Counted from the first letter of the stretch, positions 1 to 10,674 are shown. The stretch is DNA of 60,683 nt from Micrococcales bacterium (GCA_947483795.1 CANKLZ010000003.1:1-60683), one strand, 5' to 3'. The notes: generated by a model not told the origin, from the letters alone. A program made the numbers and translations.

Positions 1-36
1 GCGAATCTCATTCGGACTGATGCTTAGATCTGCCAT
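1..36 (-). CDS. atpA: ATP synthase F1 subunit alpha, N-terminal fragment
   Basis: Only the first 12 codons are present (reads MADLSISPNEIR); the gene runs off the left edge. The sequence matches the usual start of the alpha subunit, the catalytic-ring subunit of F1. It follows atpH by 23 bases in the order B-E-F-H-A, so it is the next gene of the ATP synthase operon. The reverse strand carries GAAGTAGAGGAAC just upstream of the ATG, a plausible ribosome binding site. The identity rests on context as much as on the short peptide. Confidence 0.9.
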   Translation of the reverse strand, partial: MADLSISPNEIR

Positions 37-59
37 CTTGTTCCTCTACTTCTGAAGCG

Positions 60-887
60 TTAGCTTCGGTTGATGCTGCTGGAGGCCTTTACCAACTGCA
101 GCTTTAGGTTTTGCAGACGGGTGCTTACGCTTCCGTCGATTATTTCACCAGCAATTTGAACGACCATCCCACCGAGAATCGAAGGATCGATCTCAACGTT
201 CAGGCTGATTTGCTGACCATAAGTACCAGCCAGGGTTGAACGCAAGCGCTCAATCTGACTACGTTCTAGTTCTTTAGAAACTGTGACTGTTGCCACAAGT
301 GACTCACCGTAGGCTGCAACCTGCTTAGCAAACTGGTCAATCACAATAGCAACGCGACGACCACGAGCTGATCCAACAGCCTGGTTGATAAGAGCGAGAG
401 TTACTGCATTAGCCTTTGAGCCAATTAGTGCATGAACCAGAGCAAGCTTTGTAGCTTTAGGTGCACTCTTGTTGCTCAAAGCAAACTGAAGATCTCGGTC
501 ACTTGCAACAACCTGCTGGAAGCTAAACACTTCGCTTTGGACTTCGTCCAAAACGTTAGTCTTTGCAGCAGTTGCTGCAGCTGCGTGAACACCCAACTGC
601 TCAAGAACAATAACCAAGTCCATGCTCCTGGAGAATCTAAGAGCAGAAACTTTCTTCACAAACTCGATTGCGTTTGCACTGACCTTTGTGTTGAACACGC
701 GCTCGATGAGCTCATTCTTAGCATCGCTCTCAGTGGAAGTGTCTGAGAGGATGCCACGCAACTGGGTAGAACCCGAGATTGCATCGGCAACTACAAATAG
801 GTCAATCGCAAAGCTTAGGTCTGATCCAAGGTATGCAGATGCATCTGCTTTAGCTTGAGCCAGCGCTTGACGAGTTGAGGAGGCCAT
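60..887 (-). CDS. atpH: ATP synthase F1 subunit delta
   Basis: This is the 275-residue delta (OSCP-type) subunit of the peripheral stalk, which ties F1 to the b subunits. It is much longer than the roughly 180 residues of E. coli delta, as is usual in Actinobacteria, but it is not the b-delta fusion of mycobacteria because a separate b gene lies just upstream. The C-terminal part (about 180-265) carries the conserved VTVSKEL...LGGMVVQIAGEIIDGSV core of the family. The start codon overlaps the atpF stop by one base (TAATG), so the two are translationally coupled. Confidence 0.95.
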   Translation of the reverse strand: MASSTRQALAQAKADASAYLGSDLSFAIDLFVVADAISGSTQLRGILSDTSTESDAKNELIERVFNTKVSANAIEFVKKVSALRFSRSMDLVIVLEQLGVHAAAATAAKTNVLDEVQSEVFSFQQVVASDRDLQFALSNKSAPKATKLALVHALIGSKANAVTLALINQAVGSARGRRVAIVIDQFAKQVAAYGESLVATVTVSKELERSQIERLRSTLAGTYGQQISLNVEIDPSILGGMVVQIAGEIIDGSVSTRLQNLKLQLVKASSSINRS

Positions 888-1438
888 TAGTTCTTCTTGC
901 TGTCTTTCTCTAGATCTGCCAGGAAGCCATCAACCATGCTGGTTGCATTCTTGTCTTCTTTGAGGCTCTGCTTCAAGACCGCTGATGCAAGATCTAGTGC
1001 AAGAGTGCCAACTTCAGCACGAAGAGCAATTATTGCAGCCTGACGTTCAGCTTCAATCTGCTTCTTCGCTGACTCTGTCATACGAAGAGCTTCAAGAGCT
1101 GCGGCTTCTTTGAGTTCAGCAAGAATCTGAGCACCTTCAGCTCTAGCTGATTCGCGAATCTGAGCTGCCTCAGTGCGAGCTAGAGCCTGTTCGGCTTCGA
1201 TGTTTGCTGTTTTCTCTGCCGCCTCAGCCTGAGCCAACTCTGCCTGAGCTAGACGACCTTCGATAGCCTCTGCCCTTGCATCCATGTTCGCTTTGAAGTT
1301 AGGCAAAACCTTGCGCCAAAAGAAGACCAACAGGGTGCTGAAAACAACAGCTGACCACAAAATGTCCGGCCAGGCCGGCAGAAGTGGGTTAGCTGAGGCT
1401 TCAGTCCTCATAAGTTGGTGGAAAACAGTATTCATCAA
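887..1438 (-). CDS. atpF: ATP synthase F0 subunit b
   Basis: This is the 183-residue peripheral-stalk subunit. One hydrophobic membrane segment (about residues 22-45, containing PDILWSAVVFSTLLVFFW) is followed by a long Ala/Glu/Gln-rich coiled coil (about 50-150) that reaches up to delta. It sits between atpE (7-base gap) and atpH (one-base overlap). Nothing is unusual in length or composition for the family. Confidence 0.95.
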   Translation of the reverse strand: MMNTVFHQLMRTEASANPLLPAWPDILWSAVVFSTLLVFFWRKVLPNFKANMDARAEAIEGRLAQAELAQAEAAEKTANIEAEQALARTEAAQIRESARAEGAQILAELKEAAALEALRMTESAKKQIEAERQAAIIALRAEVGTLALDLASAVLKQSLKEDKNATSMVDGFLADLEKDSKKN

Positions 1439-1445
1439 TTGAAAC

Positions 1446-2578
<1,133 letters not shown>

Positions 2579-2736
2579 TAGCTTCTCAGTAAACAGTTTT
2601 GACTCCTGTTTCGGGGCAGGCTATGCCTAACCTTGCGGCGATTTACAGTGGGTTACCGATGCTACTGGAGCAAGCGATACTCAAATCGTATCAGCATCAA
2701 CGGACTCCGAAATGTAAAATCCTCGGAAATTTTCAG

Positions 2737-3159
2737 TTATTTATCTGATTGAACCACTGGCGTTAGACGTGCCTTGGCAATCAATAAAGAGTCCAAGATC
2801 AGGGTCCCAAGAACAGCCGCCACTATGGTGAAAAAGACAATAGGTCTAGCTTGAGTTGTTAGCCACTCAGCCCGGCTCAAAAGGCTAAAAATCACCAGGA
2901 AGAGCACCATCTTGAAGACCCAACCTCCCAGAACTGCTCCCATGAAACCAGTCAAACCGAACCTTGAACCAATAAGAACGCTGAGGGCTGTGAGTCCTGT
3001 GAATAGCAAAGCCAAGAGGCCTCCTGCTAGCGCAGCCAAAACGCCTGGGTTACCGGCAACTAGGAAACCAACGCCTGAACCAACCAAAGTGATCACTAGG
3101 ACAAGTAGAGCACCAAGCTTTAGAACACGCTGCATAACTGATTTCACATCATCTAACAT
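2737..3159 (-). CDS. AtpI-like four-helix membrane protein
   Basis: This 140-residue protein has four predicted membrane helices (roughly 13-31, 36-60, 70-95 and 103-125). It sits directly upstream of atpB, the position of atpI, whose product assists assembly of the c ring. Sequence similarity to AtpI is not obvious by eye, so the name is mostly positional; actinobacterial homologues (such as mycobacterial Rv1303) are usually called ATP synthase protein I. I chose the internal ATG at 3159, preceded by AAGAAAGACTC. A start at 3246 would overlap the end of wecA by almost 100 bases. The chosen start still overlaps wecA by 11 bases. Confidence 0.72.
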   Translation of the reverse strand: MLDDVKSVMQRVLKLGALLVLVITLVGSGVGFLVAGNPGVLAALAGGLLALLFTGLTALSVLIGSRFGLTGFMGAVLGGWVFKMVLFLVIFSLLSRAEWLTTQARPIVFFTIVAAVLGTLILDSLLIAKARLTPVVQSDK

Positions 3160-4273
3160 TCTGAGTCTTTCTTCTTCTCTTGCGGATTCGGGTAATTTCA
3201 GGCCAAAGCGTATACAGAAGTGAGGATGAGATGGACACAGTCGCAAAGAGAACTACCAAAACTACATCAGTAAGGAACAAGAGGAGACAGCTCACAGATA
3301 CCGATGCACTCCAAAAGTAGAAGACCAGAACTGACCCGACATGGCCATGGCCAAAATCTTGAAGCTTGTGATGCAGATGCAGTCGGTCAGCTGAGAACGG
3401 TGACTTGCCTGCAGCCAAGCGACGCGCTACAGCCAAAGCAAAGTCCAAAAGTGGCAGTAGCAATATGGAGATAGGAAGAATTAGCGGCAATACGGCAGGA
3501 ACTAGATCGTCTCGCTTTAGTGAAGCTGGATCTATCTGACCGGTAACGGTAAGTGCAGAGGCCGTCATAAGTAGCCCAAGAAGTAGCGCTCCCCCATCGC
3601 CCATGAAAATCTTTGCCGTATGCCAGTTGTGCGGCAGGAAGCCGACACAGATACCAATAACTATCGCTGAAATTACCGTAGCAAGATTGAAATAGTTGGT
3701 TGGCGATATCTGCTGGGACAGCAAATAGGAGTAAATAAAGAAAACTACGGTTCCGATTAACACCACTCCGGCTACCAGACCATCTAGGCCATCAATGAAG
3801 TTCACCGCGTTCATAACCAATACCGCTAGGAGAACAGTCACCACAAAAGAGACACCAAAGGACCCAACAGTTAGCCCGAAGATAGGTAGCGAAACAATCT
3901 GCACACCGTTCCAAGCCAAAACTCCAGCTGCCAGAAACTGACCAGCAAGCTTGATAGTCCAGTCAAGGTCATACAGGTCATCTAAGAATCCAATAGCCAT
4001 CACGACCAAAGCAGCAAGTGAGATAGCAATGATCGGTCCTGGGTCAGCAAAGACAACATCGAACCAACCAATAGGTGCTGCAATTGCAATGGAGACCACA
4101 AAACCAATGAACATGGCAAGGCCACCGATACGTGGGGTTGGCTTGGTGTGCATGTCTCTGGTTCTAATCGCCTTTGGATAAATCTGGTATCGATCAGCTA
4201 GCTTTCTCACAACAAAGGTTGCCAGGTAGGTAACCGCCCCAGCTATTGCCATTAAAAGAAGATAGGCGCGCAC
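3149..4273 (-). CDS. wecA: Undecaprenyl-phosphate GlcNAc-1-phosphate transferase (WecA/TagO family)
   Basis: This is a polytopic membrane enzyme of 374 residues. It transfers a HexNAc-1-phosphate from UDP-sugar to undecaprenyl (or decaprenyl) phosphate, the first step in making wall-linked glycans. Family signatures are DDLYD (98-102), NFIDGLDGL near 157, MGDGG near 224 and the cytoplasmic HLHHKL His motif near 300. About ten membrane helices are visible. The start is GTG and overlaps the tsaC stop by one base (TAGTG). The order prmC-tsaC-wecA-atpI-atp matches the mycobacterial cluster that contains rfe, which supports WecA rather than MraY. Confidence 0.9.
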   Translation of the reverse strand: MRAYLLLMAIAGAVTYLATFVVRKLADRYQIYPKAIRTRDMHTKPTPRIGGLAMFIGFVVSIAIAAPIGWFDVVFADPGPIIAISLAALVVMAIGFLDDLYDLDWTIKLAGQFLAAGVLAWNGVQIVSLPIFGLTVGSFGVSFVVTVLLAVLVMNAVNFIDGLDGLVAGVVLIGTVVFFIYSYLLSQQISPTNYFNLATVISAIVIGICVGFLPHNWHTAKIFMGDGGALLLGLLMTASALTVTGQIDPASLKRDDLVPAVLPLILPISILLLPLLDFALAVARRLAAGKSPFSADRLHLHHKLQDFGHGHVGSVLVFYFWSASVSVSCLLLFLTDVVLVVLFATVSISSSLLYTLWPEITRIRKRRRKTQNVR

Positions 4274-4968
4274 TAGCCCGCGCTGACTTCGAGTAAATCT
4301 CCAACTACAGAGCGAATCTTGGCCTCTGAAAGAGCACCGCGTCTAACTATCTTTATGTTTCCAGTGGTGCTCAAAGTTCCTGCCATGTCATAGGTATCAA
4401 CCAAAGCAGTTAAATCTAGGATGGTCGATGCTTCACCCTTAGGACTAGGTCCACCATCAAGGAACACACTCACCGACTTATCCAAATATTCCAATGCTTG
4501 CTGACAAGTTGTAGCAGCTGGCTCACCAGTGAGATTCGCACTTGAAACAGCTAGCGGTCCAGTTTCTTCGATTAGAGCTAAAGCAATCTTGTGATCTGGA
4601 ACCCGAAGAGCAACAGTTCCCTTGGTCTCCCCCAGATCCCATTGCAAAGAAGGTTGAGCTTTCAAAATCAAAGTCAAAGCACCCGGCCAAAATGTCTCAG
4701 CCAGTTTGATAGCAGCATCAGGGAGTGACTCCACTAATGCTTTAGCCATGTTGAGGTTGGCGATAAGAACTGGAGGTGGTGATTGTCTACCTCTACCTTT
4801 AGCATCCAACAGAGCTTGGACAGCTTCAGGAGAAAATGCATTTGCAGCAATTCCATAAACAGTGTCAGTTGGGATAACAGCGAGTTCGGTTCTGCCGAGA
4901 GCCACTTTGGCTAAGCGCATTCCAGTAAGTAGTTCAGTGTCAACTGAGCAATCAAAAACTTTTTGCAT
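4273..4968 (-). CDS. tsaC: L-threonylcarbamoyladenylate synthase (TsaC/Sua5/YwlC)
   Basis: This 231-residue enzyme makes threonylcarbamoyl-AMP from Thr, bicarbonate and ATP, the first step of the t6A37 modification of ANN-decoding tRNAs. It shows the YrdC fold signatures: LTLILKA, the KGRGRQSPPPVLI stretch with its KxR residues, TVALRVPDH and PLAVSSANLTGEPA. It lacks the extra Sua5 C-terminal domain, so it is the short TsaC type. It lies 15 bases after prmC in the conserved operon. Confidence 0.93.
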   Translation of the reverse strand: MQKVFDCSVDTELLTGMRLAKVALGRTELAVIPTDTVYGIAANAFSPEAVQALLDAKGRGRQSPPPVLIANLNMAKALVESLPDAAIKLAETFWPGALTLILKAQPSLQWDLGETKGTVALRVPDHKIALALIEETGPLAVSSANLTGEPAATTCQQALEYLDKSVSVFLDGGPSPKGEASTILDLTALVDTYDMAGTLSTTGNIKIVRRGALSEAKIRSVVGDLLEVSAG

Positions 4969-4983
4969 TTCTAACTACCCGTC

Positions 4984-5835
4984 CTATCTGATCGCTGTGG
5001 TCGCTCTGTCGCGACCTGATAAATCCTTATGGGTTGCACACTGACGCCAACCTAGGCTCAATATTAGTTGTCTAATGGCATCGCCCTGCATGTCAGCGTG
5101 CTCAATAATCAACGCTCCGCCTTCTCTCAGCAATCTCTTAGCTGAGATCTCAACCTTTCTAACTAGGTCAAGCCCATCTGCTCCACCATACAAAGCCATC
5201 CTTGGGTCGTGTAAATGGACCTCAGGATAGATAGGGACCATCTCATCAGGAATGTAAGGCGGATTAGACACCAACACATCTACCTGACCGTCTAACTCAG
5301 GGAAGGCATCTGCAAGATCGCCTTGAACAAGTGTTGCCTGAGGCGCATACTTAGCCAAGTTTGCTCTTGTATAACTAAGAGCATCTTCACTAAGTTCAAT
5401 AGCGAATACTTTGGCATTAGGCACTTCAACGGCAAGTGACAGTGCAATGGCACCTGAGCCAGTAGCTAGATCAACGGCAATTGGATTCGCGACAGGAACA
5501 GCTTTTAGAGCATCAACGGCTAACTGGGTAACAGTTTCGGTTTCAAATCGAGGAACGAAAACACCAGGCCCAACTTTTAGTTCCAACTGTCTGAAGTATG
5601 CAACCCCGGTTAGGTGCTGCAGAGGATACCGCTCAGCTCGTTTGTCTACAAGCTCAAGAAACTTTTGGTCTTGAACTGAATCCATTGATTCACCTGTGAT
5701 TGCTTTTACTTGCAGTTCACCACGAGAGAGCTCAAGCACAAATCCTAAAAGAATCTCAGCATCTGCCTGAAAGGATTCAATGCCTGCTAGTTCAAACTTC
5801 TTTGAAGCAAGTTCGATAGCAGCAGAGAGCTTCAT
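4984..5835 (-). CDS. prmC: Peptide chain release factor N5-glutamine methyltransferase
   Basis: This 283-residue SAM-dependent enzyme methylates the Gln of the GGQ motif in RF1 and RF2. The SAM-binding motif is DLATGSGAIALSLA (122-135) and the catalytic NPPY is at 191-194. FVPRFETE (93-100) is the family's VPRPETE segment with Pro replaced by Phe. Its start overlaps the stop of prfA, its substrate's gene, by one base, the usual prfA-prmC pairing. Confidence 0.96.
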   Translation of the reverse strand: MKLSAAIELASKKFELAGIESFQADAEILLGFVLELSRGELQVKAITGESMDSVQDQKFLELVDKRAERYPLQHLTGVAYFRQLELKVGPGVFVPRFETETVTQLAVDALKAVPVANPIAVDLATGSGAIALSLAVEVPNAKVFAIELSEDALSYTRANLAKYAPQATLVQGDLADAFPELDGQVDVLVSNPPYIPDEMVPIYPEVHLHDPRMALYGGADGLDLVRKVEISAKRLLREGGALIIEHADMQGDAIRQLILSLGWRQCATHKDLSGRDRATTAIR

Positions 5836-6914
5836 TACTCGCTCTCACCAAGAGCAGCTAATCTAGCTTCCTCATCAGCTTGGATAGCTGATTGAACCAC
5901 AGGCTCTAATGCACCATCCATTACCTGATCTAGGTTGTATGCCTTATAACCAGTTCTATGATCAGCAATCCGGTTCTCAGGGAAGTTATAGGTTCTGATT
6001 CGCTCAGAACGGTCAACGCTTTTAACCTGAGATTTTCTAGCGGCACTTAGTTCAGCCTCTAATACTTCTTGCTGTGCTGCTAGTAGTCGCGCTCTTAGAA
6101 CACGCATAGCAGCCTCACGGTTTTGTAGCTGAGACTTTTCGTTCTGCATGGACACAACGATTCCAGTTGGAATGTGAGTCAGACGAACAGCCGAGTCAGT
6201 TGTGTTAACCGACTGACCACCAGGGCCCGATGACCTAAACACATCAACGCGAATTTCATTCGCTGCAATTTCAAGTTCTTCAGGAGCGTCAACTTCTGGG
6301 AAGACTAGAACTCCAGCAGCTGATGTGTGAATACGTCCCTGGGTTTCCGTGACTGGAACACGCTGAACTCTGTGCACACCGCCTTCATACTTCAGGTGAG
6401 CCCATACTCCTTCAGCAGGATCTGATGATTTGCCTTTGATGGCAATCTGAACATCTTTGTATCCACCAAGATCTGATTCGTTCTTGTCTAGGATTTCTGT
6501 CTTCCAGCCCTTGCTGTTGGCGTACTGGATATACATTCTGAAAAGATCAGCTGCGAAAAGTGCTGATTCAGCACCACCTTCACCAGCCTTGATTTCCATA
6601 ATGACATCGCGACCATCATCAGGGTCTCTAGGGATTAGTAATCGACGTAGTTTCTCAGTTGCCTCATGTAGTGCTTCTTCTAAAGAAGGAACCTCATCAG
6701 CAAAAGCTTCATCTTCTTTAGCCATGTCTTTAGCGGCATCAAGATCAGACTGCATAGCGTTGACTGCGTGGTATGCAGAAACAATTGCGTTTAGCTCTGC
6801 GTATCTGCGGTTTAGCTTTTTAGCTAGTACTGGATTGGCGTGGACTGAGGCCTCTGAAAGTTGTGTTTGCAACTCTGCATGTTCAGCCAGTAATGCCTGG
6901 ACTGAAGATAACAT
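5835..6914 (-). CDS. prfA: Peptide chain release factor 1
   Basis: This 359-residue factor reads UAA and UAG in the ribosomal A site and triggers peptide release. The GGQ motif is at 232-234, and the stop-codon-reading tripeptide PVT is at 187-189 (PxT, the RF1 type). It has full length with a coiled-coil N-terminal domain. The rho stop and prfA start overlap by one base (TAATG). In most Actinobacteria rpmE lies between rho and prfA; it is absent here. Confidence 0.97.
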   Translation of the reverse strand: MLSSVQALLAEHAELQTQLSEASVHANPVLAKKLNRRYAELNAIVSAYHAVNAMQSDLDAAKDMAKEDEAFADEVPSLEEALHEATEKLRRLLIPRDPDDGRDVIMEIKAGEGGAESALFAADLFRMYIQYANSKGWKTEILDKNESDLGGYKDVQIAIKGKSSDPAEGVWAHLKYEGGVHRVQRVPVTETQGRIHTSAAGVLVFPEVDAPEELEIAANEIRVDVFRSSGPGGQSVNTTDSAVRLTHIPTGIVVSMQNEKSQLQNREAAMRVLRARLLAAQQEVLEAELSAARKSQVKSVDRSERIRTYNFPENRIADHRTGYKAYNLDQVMDGALEPVVQSAIQADEEARLAALGESE

Positions 6915-8524
6915 TATTCGCTTTCAGATCCGCTTGCTACAGGCATGGACTTCTGAACCATCATTAGGAACTCAACGTTGCTCTTAGTTTCCTTTAGACG
7001 GTTAAGAACAAGTTCAAGTGCCTGCTGCTGTTCTAGACCGGCAAGTGCACGACGAAGCTTCCAAACAATCTTGGTCTCATCAGGGCTCATCAACATTTCT
7101 TCACGACGAGTTCCAGATGCGTTCACATCAACAGCTGGGAAGATTCTCTTGTCAGCTAGTGATCGTGAAAGACGAAGTTCCATATTTCCAGTTCCCTTGA
7201 ACTCTTCGAAGATAACCTCATCCATCTTTGAACCAGTCTCAACTAGAGCGGTTGCAAGGATGGTTAGTGATCCACCGTCCTCAATGTTTCTAGCTGCACC
7301 AAAGAAACGCTTTGGTGGATAGAGTGCTGATGAATCAACACCACCGGAAAGAATACGACCTGATGCTGGAGCTGAGAGGTTGTATGCACGACCAAGACGA
7401 GTAATTGAGTCAAGCAACACAACAACGTCGTGGCCCATCTCAACTAGACGCTTCGCACGCTCAATTGCAAGCTCGGCCACAGTTGTGTGATCTTCTGCTG
7501 GACGGTCGAAAGTTGAAGCAATAACTTCACCCTTGACAGTTCTCTGCATGTCTGTAACTTCTTCAGGACGCTCATCAACTAGAACAACCATTAGGTGAAC
7601 CTCTGGGTTGTTGACAGCAATTGAGTTAGCAATAGCCTGAAGCACAAGAGTCTTACCAGCCTTTGGTGGCGAAACAATCAGACCACGCTGGCCCTTACCA
7701 ATAGGAGCTACTAGGTCAATAATTCTGGTTGATAGCTTGTTTGGCTCAGTCTCTAGACGAAGCCGAGTCTGTGGGTAAAGAGGAGTTAGCTTGCCGAATT
7801 CAACACGGTTCGCAGATTCTTCAGGTGTCTGACCGTTAACAGAGTCAACACGAACAATCGCATTGAACTTAGTTCTTGACGGTGAATCACCTTCACGAGG
7901 CTGACGGATGGCACCAACAACCGCGTCACCCTTACGAAGTGAGTACTTCTTGACCTGGCCAAGAGATACATAAACATCGTTAGGACCAGCTAGGTAGCCG
8001 GTGGTTCTTACGAACGCGTAGTTATCCAAAATGTCCAAGATACCTGCTACAGGTACTAATACATCATCAGGAGAAATCTCGGTATCAACTTCATCGCGCT
8101 CGTTGTTGCGACGTGGACCACGGTCACGGAAACGATCATTGCCCCCACCGCCGCCACCTGAACGGTTGCGGTTACGGTTACGGTTGCGGTTTTGACCTTG
8201 ACGGTCATTACGCTCTGGACGCTCCGGACGGTCGCCATCGAATTCCCGATCGCGAGCTGGACGCTCAGATGTGCTCTCTTGGGTGGATTCTGTTCTAGGA
8301 GCTGACTCTGCAGGAGCTGCTGAACGATTACGAGTTCTGTTGTTGTTGCTTCGCTCTGGAAATGCATCAGGAGATTTAGTTTCAGGAGCAGCAGCCTGTG
8401 GTGCTGCGTCTTCACTCTTGCGAGAACGGGCAGGCTTCTTGGCCTCTACCGGTGCGTCGGTTGCAGGAACTGCAGTTACTCTACGTGATCTCTTTGGGGT
8501 ACTGTCTTTTTGGATTTCATCCAT
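6914..8524 (-). CDS. rho: Transcription termination factor Rho
   Basis: This is a hexameric RNA translocase/ATPase of 536 residues. An actinobacterial disordered N-terminal extension (about 1-150) is rich in Arg, Asp, Asn and Gly and includes an alternating Asn-Arg tract (about 112-121), a six-Gly run and basic residues. It is followed by the RNA-binding domain (about 152-240) and the ATPase core with Walker A PPKAGKT (about 286-292), [11 protein letters not shown] and [11 protein letters not shown]. The reading frame stays open to 8683, but I chose the ATG at 8524. It is preceded by AAGAAAGAG and gives the usual acidic/basic N-terminus, while the upstream extension is low in Rho-like character. 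Confidence 0.95.
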   Translation of the reverse strand: MDEIQKDSTPKRSRRVTAVPATDAPVEAKKPARSRKSEDAAPQAAAPETKSPDAFPERSNNNRTRNRSAAPAESAPRTESTQESTSERPARDREFDGDRPERPERNDRQGQNRNRNRNRNRSGGGGGGNDRFRDRGPRRNNERDEVDTEISPDDVLVPVAGILDILDNYAFVRTTGYLAGPNDVYVSLGQVKKYSLRKGDAVVGAIRQPREGDSPSRTKFNAIVRVDSVNGQTPEESANRVEFGKLTPLYPQTRLRLETEPNKLSTRIIDLVAPIGKGQRGLIVSPPKAGKTLVLQAIANSIAVNNPEVHLMVVLVDERPEEVTDMQRTVKGEVIASTFDRPAEDHTTVAELAIERAKRLVEMGHDVVVLLDSITRLGRAYNLSAPASGRILSGGVDSSALYPPKRFFGAARNIEDGGSLTILATALVETGSKMDEVIFEEFKGTGNMELRLSRSLADKRIFPAVDVNASGTRREEMLMSPDETKIVWKLRRALAGLEQQQALELVLNRLKETKSNVEFLMMVQKSMPVASGSESE

Positions 8525-8584
8525 GTTTGTATGACTCTTTCTTGATTTAGCAATCGGTTTCTTAGTTGAGGTGGATTGCTTGGT

Positions 8585-8622
8585 GCACGACCTTGTCGTG
8601 CTCGAACCGTAAGTATTTACGG
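8585..8622 (-). promoter_or_regulatory. Two tandem hairpins in the rho leader
   Basis: Two perfect inverted repeats sit between thrB and rho: GCACGAC-3-GTCGTGC (8585-8601) and CCGTAA-4-TTACGG (8607-8622). Neither is followed by a U-run on the rho-coding strand, so they are not simple intrinsic terminators. They are candidates for structured leader RNA, possibly for the autoregulation known for rho leaders in other bacteria; that role is inference. Confidence 0.45.
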
Positions 8623-8642
8623 GATTTGGTACTAGGTAGCTA

Positions 8643-9593
8643 TTATTTAGCCCCAAGATTTCTGTACGTTGTAACAGTAGCACCTTTGAAGTCCACAGCC
8701 AACATTAAAGGGGTCCAACTGGGGAAATGTTCAGCCGCAAGGCTCGCTGCAGCCAGTCTTTGAGCGGGATCGCTGGCTAAAACCAACACCGATGGGCCTG
8801 CCCCTGAAACAACAGCCGCATGGCCTGCACTTCGAAGAGTGGTGATTAGAGCGTCCGTTTCAGGGATAGCCTTTGCTCTGTAGTTCTGGTGCAAACGGTC
8901 TTCAGTGGCTGCCAATAACAGCTCTGGGCTTTGGGTGAGAGCTGCGATAAGTAGAGCAGATCTCGAGACGTTAAACACAGCGTCATCGTGCGGAACTGAC
9001 TCTGGTTGCAAAGATCTTGCCAGCTCTGTTGACATTTTATTTTTAGGAACTAGAACCAACGGAGACACACCTCTATGCACAAACAACTTCTTGTGCTTAG
9101 GTCCTGTTTCATCCTGCCAAGCAATTGTTAGGCCACCGAATAGTGCTGGTGCAACGTTGTCTGGATGGCCTTCAAGTTTTGTTGCAATATCTAGAAGCTG
9201 CGTCGAACTAATCTCAACTATTCCTTCAAGTAAACCTTTAGCTGCCATGATGCCTGCAACAACAGCAGCACCTGATGAACCCATTCCCCTGCCGTGCGGA
9301 ATAAAGTTGTGGGCCTTTAATCTCAAACCAGGTAACGGTTGTCTTAGATACTGAAAAGTGTAAGCAATTGCTTTGACAACTAGATTCTCATCTCCGGTGG
9401 CAACTTCTCCAGCACCCTCTCCAATTACTTGAACCTGAGCATCGAGTGCATCAACTGCGATAACTTCAAGTTCATCGTAAAAAGATAGCGCCATACCTAA
9501 AGTGTCAAAACCAGGACCTAAGTTTGCAGTTGTAGCTGGAACTTTCACAACAACTCTGCGGCCAAGCATTGCGTTAGCTTGATCTAAACGCAT
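8643..9593 (-). CDS. thrB: Homoserine kinase
   Basis: This is a GHMP-family kinase of 316 residues that makes O-phospho-L-homoserine from homoserine and ATP, the penultimate step to threonine. The first GHMP motif is PATTANLGPGFDTLG (about 18-32) and the ATP-binding loop is GRGMGSSGAA (about 97-106). The C-terminal motif VSGAGPSVLVL (about 262-272) closes the domain. Its start overlaps the thrC stop by one base, and thrB, thrC and hom form one compact threonine unit. Confidence 0.96.
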   Translation of the reverse strand: MRLDQANAMLGRRVVVKVPATTANLGPGFDTLGMALSFYDELEVIAVDALDAQVQVIGEGAGEVATGDENLVVKAIAYTFQYLRQPLPGLRLKAHNFIPHGRGMGSSGAAVVAGIMAAKGLLEGIVEISSTQLLDIATKLEGHPDNVAPALFGGLTIAWQDETGPKHKKLFVHRGVSPLVLVPKNKMSTELARSLQPESVPHDDAVFNVSRSALLIAALTQSPELLLAATEDRLHQNYRAKAIPETDALITTLRSAGHAAVVSGAGPSVLVLASDPAQRLAAASLAAEHFPSWTPLMLAVDFKGATVTTYRNLGAK

Positions 9594-10672
9594 TAGTTTT
9601 TATCCAATCCAAGTATTTCTGCAACCTCAGCTGTTTCTTTGGAACAAGAAACTGGAGAGATGTCATTACCGCTAGCATCTTTCAAAGCCCAACCAGAATC
9701 CTTGAGTCCGTGACCGGTAACAGTCACAACAATCTTTGCGCCTGAAGGAACTTTGCCTAGCTTTGAGTTCTTGAATAAACCAGCAGCGCCTGTCGCAGAT
9801 GAAGGTTCCACGAAAACGCCAACCTCATTAGATAGGTAACGGTGCATCCAAAGAATTTCTTCATCAGATACCGCTCCGAACTCTCCCCTACTGCAATCCT
9901 GGGCACTAAGCGCCAGATCCCAAGAAGCTGGGTTGCCAATACGGATAGCTGTGGCAATGGTTTCTGGATTAGCTATCGGATGTCCTGCTACAAACGGAGC
10001 TGATCCTTCAGCCTGAAATCCCCACATTACTGGAACACCCTTGATATTTCCTTCGTTGAACTCTTCTAAATACCCTTTGAAATAAGCACTGTAGTTACCA
10101 GCGTTACCTACTGGCATAACGTGGAAATCTGGAGCAAAACCTAGCGATTCAACAACCTCAAAGCTAGCTGTCTTCTGACCTTCGATACGGTCTGGGTTCA
10201 CTGAGTTCACAAGATGGACAGCATAGTTCTCACTAAGTTCACGTGCTAGGACCAAACAGTCATCGAAGTTACCCCTAACCTGCAAGATCTCTGCTTTATG
10301 AGCAACTGCCTGAGCTAATTTACCCATGGTGATCTTGCCTTCAGGAATAAGCACAACAGACTTAATTCCAGCGGCTGCTGCATAGGCTGCAGCGCTGGCA
10401 GAAGTATTTCCAGTTGATGCACAAATCACAGCTTTTGCACCGTGAGCCAATGCCTTGGTTACAGCCATTGTCATACCGCGATCTTTGAATGAACCGGTTG
10501 GGTTCATTCCTTCGACCTTTAGCCAAACTTCAGCTGCACCGACAAGTTTGGCAAGTGCTGGAGCATGAACCAGCGGAGTGCCACCTTCGCCAAGGGTAAC
10601 TACCTTGGTACCAGGAGCAATATCTAGTCGATCGAAATACTCGTTGATTACTCCACGCCATTGCTGTGCCAT
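9593..10672 (-). CDS. thrC: Threonine synthase
   Basis: This is a PLP enzyme of 359 residues that converts O-phosphohomoserine to threonine. The PLP lysine is K63 in NPTGSFKDRGM, and the phosphate-binding glycine loop is PVGNAGNYSAY (about 177-187). It is of the short bacterial type found in Actinobacteria. It is two bases from hom upstream and overlaps thrB downstream. Confidence 0.96.
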   Translation of the reverse strand: MAQQWRGVINEYFDRLDIAPGTKVVTLGEGGTPLVHAPALAKLVGAAEVWLKVEGMNPTGSFKDRGMTMAVTKALAHGAKAVICASTGNTSASAAAYAAAAGIKSVVLIPEGKITMGKLAQAVAHKAEILQVRGNFDDCLVLARELSENYAVHLVNSVNPDRIEGQKTASFEVVESLGFAPDFHVMPVGNAGNYSAYFKGYLEEFNEGNIKGVPVMWGFQAEGSAPFVAGHPIANPETIATAIRIGNPASWDLALSAQDCSRGEFGAVSDEEILWMHRYLSNEVGVFVEPSSATGAAGLFKNSKLGKVPSGAKIVVTVTGHGLKDSGWALKDASGNDISPVSCSKETAEVAEILGLDKN

Positions 10673-10674
10673 TT

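Noticed and set aside
2680-2696. GATAC/GTATC inverted repeat upstream of atpB as a terminator
   Set aside because: Only five base pairs with a 7-base loop and no T-tail; too weak to call.
8157-8200. Hexanucleotide repeat as CRISPR, telomere-like or mobile-element repeat
   Set aside because: It is in frame within rho and encodes an Asn-Arg tract; no spacers or flanking repeats.
8585-8622. rho leader hairpins as intrinsic terminators of thrB
   Set aside because: No T-run follows either stem on the transcribed strand.
8525-8683. Rho reading frame starting at 8683
   Set aside because: It would overlap the end of thrB and lose the leader; the ATG at 8524 has a ribosome binding site and the typical N-terminus.
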